From Lentibacillus sediminis (lineage in GTDB: Bacteria > Bacillota > Bacilli > Bacillales > Amphibacillaceae), in assembly GCF_002763455.1 (NCBI RefSeq), contig NZ_NIXK01000001.1:372001-436000 (forward strand): 64,000 nt of DNA. The letters are read 5' to 3'. Below are positions 17,664 through 26,081 of this stretch, one piece after another. Each line of letters begins with the position of its first letter. The first letter of the stretch is position 1. The notes below the pieces were generated by a model. It had not been told where the DNA came from and did no database searches. It worked only from the letters and a program-made list of their open reading frames with translations. A program made the position numbers and the translations under genes.

Positions 17664-19530
17664 GTTTGAGGGTGAGCTGGAAAGATTAATAGAAGGCATA
17701 GATATATTAAGTCAGGAAATGGGTTTTCAACAATCTGATGAAGGTCTCCCCTTGAAGATAGAAAAAACATCAGGGAAGCTTGAAGTTTCCTTAACGGATG
17801 GACATGGCTTAATAAAGTATGATCAAAAAAATCACTTTTACAGAGCTTTAGGTCTATTTGCAGAGGCTTATCAGGAGAAAGAGCAATTTCATATTTCGGA
17901 AAAACCGCAGTTCAGAACAGTGGGTACGATGATCGACTGTTCCAGAAATGCAGTGATGACCGTACCTGCTGTACAAGAGTTTATGCATAAAGTGGCACTG
18001 ATGGGGTTTAATATGGTCATGCTTTATACCGAGGATACTTACACGGTAGAGAATGAACCGTATTTCGGTCATATGCGTGGAAGGTATAGTCATGAAGAAC
18101 TAAAAAAACTGGATGATTATGCTTTTCAGTTTGGCATTGAACTTATCCCGTGTATCCAAACACTCGGCCACATGAAAATGGTATTGAAATGGCCGGCTTA
18201 TCACGATGTTCGTGAAGACGAAGACGTACTGCTTGCAGGTGAAGAAAAAACGTATGCATTCATCGAAAAAATGGTTCAGGCTGTATCGGATCCGTTCAGA
18301 AGTAACCGGATTCATATTGGTATGGACGAAGCCTGGGGAATGGGACTAGGCCGCAACTTGCTGCAAAACGGTTATCGTGATCGCTTTGAGATTTTTATAG
18401 ACCATATTAAGAGAGTGTTGGAAATCACCGAAAAACATGATTTAAACCCGATGATTTGGAGTGACATGTTCTTTCGTATGGGTTCAAAGACAAATAAATA
18501 CACGGACCCGGAAGCGGATATTCCCGAAAAAGTTATCAACAACATGCCTGCTGACGTAGATTTTGTTTATTGGGATTATTATAACCGAGATGAAGATTTC
18601 TTTCGTACTTTTATAAACAAGCATAAGGCATTTGGTCGGATGCCTGTTTTTGCAGGTGGTATTCAAACATGGGGAACCTTTGGTACTTTTTATGAAAGAA
18701 CCTTCGAGGATGCTAACGCTGCATTAGGTGCGTGTAAGAAAGAAGGGGTACAGGAAGTATTTGCTGCAATATGGCAGGATGACGGAGCGGAGAATACGCA
18801 TTTTTCCGCTTTGCTGGGACTGCAGCTTTTCGCTGAACATGCGTATAGTGAACATTTAAATGAAGAGAAACTGAAGAAGCGAGTCGAATTTTGTACAGGA
18901 ATTTCGTTTCATGCTTTTATGGATTTAACGTTGCTGGATGGAACACCAAAAATTAATCAGGAGAATAGGTGGCCGGCAAATGTATCCAAATATGTTTTAT
19001 GGCAAGATCCTTTATTGGGATTGTTCGATAAGGATATAGAGGATCTGCATCTTGCTGAACATTATAAAGAACTGGAGAGCAGATTTGCTGATTATGTTAA
19101 TCGCTATGAAGGCAAAGCCTATGACTTCCGGGTCGTTTGGAAATTATGTGCTGTATTAAATTTGAAGAGCGATTTAGGAATCAGGCTGCGCAAGGTCTAC
19201 CTTCAAAAAGATGTTGGCCAATTAAAGCAAATAGCTGAAGAGGAGATTCCAGAGATCATAAGAAGAATCAACCTCTTGCGTGAAGAACAGCGGGAACATT
19301 GGTTCAAAACATACAAACCATTTGGCTGGGAAGTACTGGATCTTCGCTATGGCGGGATGACCAGCCGTATGGAAACAACAAGGAAAAGGGTATTGGATTA
19401 TGTATATGGTTCAATCGTATCTATCGAAGAATTGGAAGAAGAACGTTTGCCGTTAGATCGTACACCGGAAGGTCTTGGAACAGGGTTTTGGAAAAAATAT
19501 CAAAACATTGTATCTCCTAATGTGTTTTAA
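17653..19530 (+). CDS. GH20 beta-N-acetylhexosaminidase-like glycosidase
   Basis: 625 aa, no signal peptide. The catalytic barrel begins near residue 90 (FRTVGTMIDCSRNAVM). It contains IPCIQTLGHMKMVLKWPAY and the GH20 signature H221-I-G-M-D225-E226, in which Asp stabilises the oxazolinium intermediate and Glu is the acid/base. It resembles the intracellular GcnA-type exo-hexosaminidases of Gram-positive bacteria. It should remove terminal beta-GlcNAc or beta-GalNAc from imported oligosaccharides, perhaps after the two sulfatases have acted. Translation is coupled to the upstream oxidoreductase by an 11-base overlap. Confidence 0.88.
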   Translation: MKLKFEGELERLIEGIDILSQEMGFQQSDEGLPLKIEKTSGKLEVSLTDGHGLIKYDQKNHFYRALGLFAEAYQEKEQFHISEKPQFRTVGTMIDCSRNAVMTVPAVQEFMHKVALMGFNMVMLYTEDTYTVENEPYFGHMRGRYSHEELKKLDDYAFQFGIELIPCIQTLGHMKMVLKWPAYHDVREDEDVLLAGEEKTYAFIEKMVQAVSDPFRSNRIHIGMDEAWGMGLGRNLLQNGYRDRFEIFIDHIKRVLEITEKHDLNPMIWSDMFFRMGSKTNKYTDPEADIPEKVINNMPADVDFVYWDYYNRDEDFFRTFINKHKAFGRMPVFAGGIQTWGTFGTFYERTFEDANAALGACKKEGVQEVFAAIWQDDGAENTHFSALLGLQLFAEHAYSEHLNEEKLKKRVEFCTGISFHAFMDLTLLDGTPKINQENRWPANVSKYVLWQDPLLGLFDKDIEDLHLAEHYKELESRFADYVNRYEGKAYDFRVVWKLCAVLNLKSDLGIRLRKVYLQKDVGQLKQIAEEEIPEIIRRINLLREEQREHWFKTYKPFGWEVLDLRYGGMTSRMETTRKRVLDYVYGSIVSIEELEEERLPLDRTPEGLGTGFWKKYQNIVSPNVF

Positions 19531-19566
19531 TTCTAATTCAAATATTGGTGTATATGGGGGATTTTT

Positions 19567-20220
19567 ATGCAATTAACAGGTTGGGCCAGAACTTTTTATA
19601 GTGTAAGTGATTGGTTGATGCGTCTGGCGTATGTAAATATATTATGGATTGTTTTCACCATGGTGGGTCTGGTTATTTTTGGTTTCTTTCCGGCTACCAC
19701 GGCAATGTTCGCTATTATCAGAAAATGGGTGATGGGAGAGCAAGAATTTCCCGTATTTAAGACCTTTTGGAAATATTATAAATCTGAATTTAAAAAGGTG
19801 AATCTTCTGGGACTTGTACTCGTAGTAATCGGCTCGATATTATATATAGATTTACAAATATTCCCTTCTGGTGATAACTTGCTTTTTTTAGTGGTAAGAG
19901 TGGGATTAATTATTTTATCTATATTTTTTTTAGTCATGTTAATGTACTTTTTTCCTGTGTACGTTCATTTTGATTTCCCTTTTTCACAGTATCTTAAATA
20001 TCCTATTATGATGAGCATTATAGCCCCTTTACAGACCGTTTTATTACTTGTATCTACTTATCTTATATATCTTATCATGGTATCCATTCCGGGGTTAATC
20101 CTTTTTTTTGGAGTTAGCACGTTTAGTTTCGTATGGTCGTGGATCATTCTGAATTTCATTAAAAAAGTTGAACAAAAAAACCAGAACAACCAGAAGAACC
20201 TGAGTAATACAGGAGGATGA
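19567..20220 (+). CDS. YesL family membrane protein (DUF624)
   Basis: 217 aa with four to five hydrophobic segments and the DUF624 layout: an N-terminal SDWLMRLAYVNILWIVFT helix, FPATTAMFAIIRKW, then paired helices. YesL-type proteins are a common but functionally unknown companion of LplB/YtcP sugar importers in Bacillota. ATG 19567 is preceded by TATGGGGGATTTTT. The ribosome site of the next gene (AGGAGGATGA) overlaps its stop codon. Confidence 0.82.
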   Translation: MQLTGWARTFYSVSDWLMRLAYVNILWIVFTMVGLVIFGFFPATTAMFAIIRKWVMGEQEFPVFKTFWKYYKSEFKKVNLLGLVLVVIGSILYIDLQIFPSGDNLLFLVVRVGLIILSIFFLVMLMYFFPVYVHFDFPFSQYLKYPIMMSIIAPLQTVLLLVSTYLIYLIMVSIPGLILFFGVSTFSFVWSWIILNFIKKVEQKNQNNQKNLSNTGG

Positions 20221-20224
20221 GACA

Positions 20225-21454
20225 TTGGATACGTTAAATTCCCAAGTATGGACAGACAGGTTAAATAAGATTATGCCCTGGGGATCCGGCACCTGTTCAA
20301 AAGCTCCTAGGCTTCTGCCTGAAGAACCAGGCGTCATCGTAAAAGGCAAAGGGTGCCGTGTTCGGGACGCTGATGGAAGGGAGTTTATCGATTTTCGCAA
20401 TGGGCTTGGTCCCATCACTCTCGGATACCAATTTCCTGATGTGGATGCTGCGATTCAAGACCAGCTTTCGAGCGGAATTTTGTACGGCCATCCGCATCCA
20501 TTGGAATGTGAAGTTGCGGAAATGCTTTGTGAGGTGGTTCCGGGAGCCGAACAGGCGCGTTTCCTAAAGACCGGCGGTGAAGCGATTGCTGCCTGTATTC
20601 GCATGGCCCGTCATTATACGGGAAAAGAGCATATTATTCAAATCGGATACAATGGATGGTTAAACGGTTTGGCATCAGGAGGACAAACACTTCCCGGGCA
20701 AACGGCCATGTCATCAATTCCCGGTGTCCCGTCCTCAATAAGTGCCCTGCATCATACTGCTATTTGGAATGACATTTCCGGATTGGAGCAGCTTTTTGTA
20801 CAATATCACGATCAAATAGCAGCAGTTGTTATTTCTGCTGATTACGCTGATATGGACTCGGGCAAAGCTTTTTATCCTGCTCTGCGTGAGCTAACGCGAA
20901 AACATAACAGCTTATTGATTTTTGATGAAATTGTTACCGGTTTCCGTATCGCATTGGGCGGGGTCCAACAGTATTTCAATGTTAAACCTGATCTCTCCGT
21001 TTTTGGTAAAGGAATGGCAAACGGCATGCCTGTTTCGGTATATGCAGGCAAGAAAGAGGTGATGGCTGCATGTGAAAAAGGAGGAGTCACCATTTCTTCT
21101 ACCTTTGCGGGTGAGACATTGTCTTTGGCTGCTGCCAAAGCCACTTTGCTGACTTACCGTAACAAAGGTGTAGTTAATCACTTATGGAGGCAAGGAGAAA
21201 AGATGTGGAGCGGTATGAATGAGCTTTTTACAACGTACGACATTCCGATTGAAATGAAAGGGTTTTGGCCCTGTATCGCTTTTACCGTAAAATCTGGCGC
21301 GGATAAGGAGATTAAGAATCAGTTTTTCAGAGCTGCTTATAACAACGGAATATCATTGTATGATGTTTCATATGTCAATTTCAGCCATAAAGATCGAGAT
21401 GTTGAAGAGGCGTTGCAGCGACTGGAGCAGGCCTGTAAAGCGTTAAGTGCTTGA
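20225..21454 (+). CDS. Class III PLP-dependent aminotransferase, glutamate-1-semialdehyde aminomutase-like
   Basis: 409 aa, TTG start 20225 behind AGGAGGATGA. Fold-type I class III motifs are present: LKTGGEAIAACIRMAR, the cofactor aspartate in LLIFDEIVTGFR (Asp234-Glu235) and the Schiff-base lysine Lys262 in VFGKGMANGMP. It is much closer to HemL-like aminotransferases than to sugar aminotransferases. A second hemL for tetrapyrroles would be odd here, so it probably moves an amino group on a catabolic intermediate such as a keto sugar acid (inference from the neighbouring oxidoreductase, SDR and aldolase). Confidence 0.85.
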   Translation: MDTLNSQVWTDRLNKIMPWGSGTCSKAPRLLPEEPGVIVKGKGCRVRDADGREFIDFRNGLGPITLGYQFPDVDAAIQDQLSSGILYGHPHPLECEVAEMLCEVVPGAEQARFLKTGGEAIAACIRMARHYTGKEHIIQIGYNGWLNGLASGGQTLPGQTAMSSIPGVPSSISALHHTAIWNDISGLEQLFVQYHDQIAAVVISADYADMDSGKAFYPALRELTRKHNSLLIFDEIVTGFRIALGGVQQYFNVKPDLSVFGKGMANGMPVSVYAGKKEVMAACEKGGVTISSTFAGETLSLAAAKATLLTYRNKGVVNHLWRQGEKMWSGMNELFTTYDIPIEMKGFWPCIAFTVKSGADKEIKNQFFRAAYNNGISLYDVSYVNFSHKDRDVEEALQRLEQACKALSA

Positions 21455-21514
21455 GAGGCGATATGACGATTAAATCCCCGAATTTATCTGTTTTTTCAGA
21501 AAGGAGAACTGAAT

Positions 21515-22420
21515 TTGAAAAGCCTTTGAATAGGAATGGTTGACCTGGATACGTCTCATCCGAAAGCATGGCTGCCGATATTGCGTTCTTTGGGGCATGA
21601 AGTAATTGGTGTATATGATGGAGGAACGGTTTATCCTCCTGGTTATGCTGAACATTTTGCATCTGAAAATAGTATAGACAGGGTATTTGAATCGCTGGAT
21701 GAAATGGCTGAAGTTGTTGATATGGCGATGATCCACAGTGTTAACTGGGATTTGCATTTGGAAAGAGCGCGTCCGTTTGTCCATGCTGAAAAGGCTTTAT
21801 TTATTGATAAACCTATGGCGGGCAATAGAAGAGATTTGGAGCAATTACTGGAATGGGAGAGTCAGGGGATGCGTATAACGGGCGGGTCGGCTTTACGCTA
21901 TTGTAACGAGGTCAGCAATTGGCTGAATGAGCATGATCCCTTTTCAGAATTCGTATTCGCGATGGCAGGATGCTCAACGGATGAATTTAATTACGGCATC
22001 CATGCCTACTCACTCATGCACGGACTATTGGGCTCCGGAATGGAGAGTGTGCGCTATTTGGGATCCAGTATGCAGCAACAAATCGAAATCGCCTGGGAAG
22101 ACGGACGAAAAGGGCTGATTAGTGTTGGTGCAACGAAAGGGTATTTGCCTTTTTACGCAACCGTGGTGACTGAAAATGATGTTTCCCATTTTCAAGTAGA
22201 TAACAATCAATTGTACCGGCCTATGCTGGAGACAGTATTACCTTATTTAGCTGGTGAAACACAAGCCCCGGTTCCTCTTCAATCGCTCATTGAAATCGAA
22301 CTGGCAGCCATTGCAGCAAGACGTTCATGGCAAAAGGATGGTCGCAGGATATTTTTGAAGGACATTCCTCTGGATGAGCCCGGTTATGACGGGATGCGTT
22401 TTGCAAAAGCTTATCGGTAG
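21515..22420 (+). CDS. Gfo/Idh/MocA-like oxidoreductase with in-frame TGA at codon 5
   Basis: The best start by ribosome site is TTG 21515 (AAGGAG at 21501-21506, 8-base spacing). Read from there the frame is L-K-S-L-stop-I-G-M-V-D-L-D-T-S-H-P: a TGA (21527-21529) stands where homologues would have a residue such as Arg (CGA) just before the first Rossmann strand. The remaining frame from ATG 21536 gives 294 aa without a good ribosome site (only TAGG upstream). The rest is intact, with FIDKPMAG (the E/D-K-P motif) and a C-terminal substrate domain. So the gene is either recently inactivated, restarted at 21536 with a trimmed first strand, or affected by a base-calling error. Confidence 0.75.
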
Positions 22421-22666
22421 CAAAAGATTGGATGAATAATGAAAAGTGTGCTGCTGCAAAGGAAACCAAATAGAACAGATATTTAAGCAAAAACATATTC
22501 AGGAACGCAGAGAGAGAAGGGAGAGGTTGTGACAAGTGAACAAAAAACTGACCTGATCACGATAAGATAAAGGAACATATATAACGGGCAAATAATTGCT
22601 GGCGGTCCTTGAAGACTGCTTTCGGATGCTAACAGTTAGAAATCTATATGTGCGAGGGAGATACTT

Positions 22667-23683
22667 ATGAAAACCATCGAAGAATTAGAAAAAAAATTAG
22701 CTGACCCTTCCCGACAATTAATAAAAGACATTTCCAAGTTAGATGGAGATATTATTATTTTGGGTGTTGGAGGGAAAATGGGACCGAGTTTGGCAAAACT
22801 TGCAAAGAACGCGATTGACCAGTCTGGTGTAAATAAAAAGGTCATTGGTGTATCTCGTTTCTCATCTCAAGAAGCACGGGAAGACCTGGAAAACCATGGA
22901 ATAGAAACAATTGCCGCTGACTTGCTTCACGATGAGCAACTGCAGCAATTGCCTGATGTAAAAAATGTAATTTATATGGCAGGAAACAAATTTGGAACAA
23001 CTGGAAGAGAATATTTTACTTGGGCAATGAATTCCTACTTGCCTGGCAGGGTCGCAAGTAAATTTCAAAACTCCCGGATCGTCTCTTTTTCATCGGGAAA
23101 TGTTTATCCGCTGACCCCTGTTTCCCTTGCCGGTACATCAGAGGAACATCCCCCGGGACCGATCGGAGAATATGCTCAATCTTGTCTGGGACGTGAACGT
23201 GTATTTGAACATTTCTCCAGGCAGTATGATATACCGTTGGTTCAGTTCAGGTTAAATTATGCAATTGATATGCGCTACGGGGTTTTGCTGGAAATTGCCA
23301 AGGCAGTTAAGGAGCAAAAGCCGATTGACTTACAAATGGGGCATGTCAACGTGATTTGGCAGGGAGATGCAAATGAAATGGCCATCCGTTCGTTGGCTAT
23401 TTGTGAAAATCCTCCGCGGGTTTTAAATGTTACCGGTCCCGAAACGATATCAACACGTTGGTTAGCCGAACGCTTTGGAGAGTTGTTTGAAGTCAAGCCA
23501 ATATTTGAAAATGAAGAGCAAGATACTGCACTCTTGAATAATGCTTCGCAGTCTCATCGTTTATTTGGTTATCCGAATGTCAGTTTACGGGAGATGATAG
23601 ACTGGACGGCCGGTTGGGTTCAAGGTGATAGACCGACCTTAAATAAAGCAACTCACTTCCAAGAGAGAAAAGGGGCATTTTAA
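22667..23683 (+). CDS. NAD-dependent epimerase/dehydratase family protein (extended SDR)
   Basis: 338 aa. It has an N-terminal helical extension, then the Rossmann loop IIILGVGGKMGPSLAKLA (GxGGxMG) near 30-50, IYMAGNKFGT, a serine-rich VSFSSGNVYPL strand and the active-site region GEYAQSCLGRERVFEHF. The canonical YxxxK reads Y-A-Q-S-C here, so the usual catalytic lysine is absent. Its ATG has GAGGGAG about 7 bases upstream. The gene lies 2 bases before the DapA-like aldolase gene and probably acts in the same pathway on a sugar or sugar acid. A 246-base gap precedes it. Confidence 0.85.
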   Translation: MKTIEELEKKLADPSRQLIKDISKLDGDIIILGVGGKMGPSLAKLAKNAIDQSGVNKKVIGVSRFSSQEAREDLENHGIETIAADLLHDEQLQQLPDVKNVIYMAGNKFGTTGREYFTWAMNSYLPGRVASKFQNSRIVSFSSGNVYPLTPVSLAGTSEEHPPGPIGEYAQSCLGRERVFEHFSRQYDIPLVQFRLNYAIDMRYGVLLEIAKAVKEQKPIDLQMGHVNVIWQGDANEMAIRSLAICENPPRVLNVTGPETISTRWLAERFGELFEVKPIFENEEQDTALLNNASQSHRLFGYPNVSLREMIDWTAGWVQGDRPTLNKATHFQERKGAF

Positions 23684-23685
23684 CC

Positions 23686-24753
23686 ATGCAAAATAACATG
23701 TTAAATCCCGATATAAAAGAATTATTACATGAAGGTACGGTTATTCCGGCTCACCCTCTGGCGTTAAATGAATCCCGTCAGCTGGATGAGCGCCGTCAAC
23801 GAGCGCTGACACGTTATTATATGGATGCCGGTGCGGGTGGGGTTGCTGTCGGCGTTCATACAACGCAGTTTGAAATTCGGGATAAGGATATTGATTTACT
23901 TGAACCCGTATTGCGTATTGCAGCAGAAGAGGTTGAAAAGGCAAAGCTTTCCCGGCCCTTTATAAAAGTAGCCGGGATATGCGGGCCGACGGAACAGGCT
24001 GTTACCGAAGCAAAACTGGCAACGGATCTTGGTTACGATCTGGGACTCGTCAGCATGGGCGGATTGCAGGATTGGTCGGAGAAAGAACTAATTGACAGAG
24101 TACGGGAAATAGCAAGCATTATTCCTGTTTTTGGCTTCTATTTGCAGCCATCTGTAGGCGGAAGAGTATTAAGCTATGAATTTTGGGAGGAATTTGCCGA
24201 AATCCCCGGTGTCATTGCGATTAAGATAGCGCCTTTCAACCGTTATCAAACGTTGGATGTAGTAAGGGCAGTTTGTCACTCAAGCCGTCGGGATGATATT
24301 GTCCTCTACACCGGAAATGATGACAATATTATTGCTGATTTGCTTACCACATACAACATTAATGTTAATGGAAAAATAATCAGCAAAGGTATTGCAGGAG
24401 GTCTGCTCGGACATTGGTCGGTTTGGACGAAAAGCGCGGTCGAACTTCTGGAAGAGATAAAACAAGCCCGGAAAGACAAGGGACGAATACCGGCAGAGCT
24501 GCTAAGCAGGAATGTCGAAGTAACGGATGCGAATGCTGCTTTTTTTGACGCTAAGCATCAATTCAGAGGTTGCATTGCCGGTATACATGAAGTACTCCGC
24601 CGCCAGGGACTTTTGGAAGGATGTTGGTGCCTTGACCCGGACGAGGAATTATCCCAGGGTCAAATGGAAGAAATTGATCGCGTGTATAAAGATTACCCGC
24701 ATTTGCATGACGATGATTTTGTAAATGAACGTATAAGTAAGTGGTTATCCTGA
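23686..24753 (+). CDS. Dihydrodipicolinate synthase / N-acetylneuraminate lyase family aldolase
   Basis: 355 aa, a class I aldolase of the DapA superfamily but longer than true DapA (about 290 aa). The Schiff-base lysine is Lys180 in GVIAIKIAPFNRY. The substrate loop reads GVHTTQFEIRD in place of the GTTGE of DapA, and the FYLQPSVGGR segment lies where the catalytic Tyr loop is expected. These proteins cleave or form 2-keto-3-deoxy-type acids. In this operon a retro-aldol step on a keto sugar acid made by the SDR and oxidoreductases is the natural guess (inference). It follows the SDR stop by 2 bases, so translation is probably coupled. Confidence 0.85.
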   Translation: MQNNMLNPDIKELLHEGTVIPAHPLALNESRQLDERRQRALTRYYMDAGAGGVAVGVHTTQFEIRDKDIDLLEPVLRIAAEEVEKAKLSRPFIKVAGICGPTEQAVTEAKLATDLGYDLGLVSMGGLQDWSEKELIDRVREIASIIPVFGFYLQPSVGGRVLSYEFWEEFAEIPGVIAIKIAPFNRYQTLDVVRAVCHSSRRDDIVLYTGNDDNIIADLLTTYNINVNGKIISKGIAGGLLGHWSVWTKSAVELLEEIKQARKDKGRIPAELLSRNVEVTDANAAFFDAKHQFRGCIAGIHEVLRRQGLLEGCWCLDPDEELSQGQMEEIDRVYKDYPHLHDDDFVNERISKWLS

Positions 24754-24850
24754 GACAGCTAATGCAATTGCAAAATTTTTTTGAAGGATAAAAACCGGGT
24801 TACAACAATAAAGGCAGAAAGGTGGAAACAACAGAGGAGTGTCTTTTTAT

Positions 24851-26026
24851 ATGGAAAAGGAAAATATATCAACTTTTATTGAGGGGAATAAAGAGAGGTT
24901 TATCAAACTCAGCAAGAAAATTTGGGGAAATCCCGAGTTGGGTCATCAGGAATTTAAAGCCAGTGAATGGTTATCTGATGAATTGGCAGAAAGCGGATTT
25001 GAAGTTGAAAGAGGAATAGCTGGATTGGAAACCGCTTTTAGCGCTGTATATACTTCGAATAAGCCAGGACCGACACTGGCGTACCTGAGTGAATATGATG
25101 CATTGCCAATCGGGCATGCGTGTGGACATAACTTAATAGGAGTAATGAGTTTGGCTGCAGGAATAGCATTAAAAGATGCAGCAGATGAATTTGGGGGTAA
25201 AATTGTTGTTATGGGCACTCCCGCAGAAGAAACAACTGGAGGAAAAGCAATCATTGCGGAACATGGTTATTTTGATGATGTCGATGCGGCAATGATGGTA
25301 CACCCTTCTCAAAGTCATTTGAGAAGTGGGACATCAAACACATTGGAAGCTTTACAGTTTGACTTTTCCGGAAAGAATGCTCATGCAGCATCAAAGCCTG
25401 AGGAAGGAATTAATGCCCTGGATGCTGCAATTCTTACTTTTAACAACATAAATGCTTTAAGACAGCATACAACTAATGATTCGAAAATTCACGGAATTAT
25501 AACAAGGGGCGGTGACGTTCCAAATGTGACTCCGGATCACACACAAGCGAAATTTTATGTGCGCACAAAAAGTATAGATACCTTGGGTGCTCTTGTTGAG
25601 AAAGTAAAGAACTGTGCAGAAGCAGCTGCATTGGCTACCGGTTGTAAATTAAACATATCAAATTACGAATCAAGATTCATGGATTTAATAACGAACCAAA
25701 CATTATCACAAGTATACACCGATAATTTGCTGCTATTTGATGTGAAGGAAACGGAGATTAGAGAAAAAAAGGGGGGCGGTGGCTCTACTGACATGGGGAA
25801 TGTCAGTCATAAAGTTCCTGCTATACATCCTTATATTAAAATACCAAATTCCCCTTATTCCCACCATACAGCTGAATTTCGTGATGCCGCCGGAAGCAAT
25901 GAAGGGATGAAAGCTTTAATTTTGGGTGCGAAGGTACTGGCTTATAGCGGGTACGATATTTTAAAAGATTCAAATCTGCTGAGCAAAATGAAAGATGAAT
26001 TTAACAAACAAAATCAAGCAGAATAG
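24851..26026 (+). CDS. M20 family amidohydrolase (M20D/AbgB-like)
   Basis: 391 aa from ATG 24851, 11 bases behind AGAGGAG; a GTG at 24839 overlaps that site and is unlikely. Metal-binding features of M20 hydrolases are present: YLSEYDALPIGHACGHNLIG, the Glu pair in GTPAEETTGGKA, and dimerisation-domain motifs (KNAHAASKPEEGINALDA). The closest recognisable group is AbgB/amidohydrolase, which cleaves N-acyl or p-aminobenzoyl amides. It could deacylate an amino-sugar derivative or an N-acyl amino acid. It starts 97 bases after the aldolase gene. Confidence 0.85.
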   Translation: MEKENISTFIEGNKERFIKLSKKIWGNPELGHQEFKASEWLSDELAESGFEVERGIAGLETAFSAVYTSNKPGPTLAYLSEYDALPIGHACGHNLIGVMSLAAGIALKDAADEFGGKIVVMGTPAEETTGGKAIIAEHGYFDDVDAAMMVHPSQSHLRSGTSNTLEALQFDFSGKNAHAASKPEEGINALDAAILTFNNINALRQHTTNDSKIHGIITRGGDVPNVTPDHTQAKFYVRTKSIDTLGALVEKVKNCAEAAALATGCKLNISNYESRFMDLITNQTLSQVYTDNLLLFDVKETEIREKKGGGGSTDMGNVSHKVPAIHPYIKIPNSPYSHHTAEFRDAAGSNEGMKALILGAKVLAYSGYDILKDSNLLSKMKDEFNKQNQAE

Positions 26027-26081
26027 TGCAAGGGCTGGAGATCCGATCCAGAATACAGAAATGATTTAAGGGATGGATTAG

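Noticed and set aside
22421-22666. Short GTG frame at 22529 (13 codons) behind GGGAGAGG
   Set aside because: Too short and without family resemblance; it may be the remains of a start region, but there is no downstream continuation in any frame.
24754-24838. Terminator after the DapA-like gene (TGCAATTGCA then Ts)
   Set aside because: The palindrome has no loop, so no stable hairpin forms.
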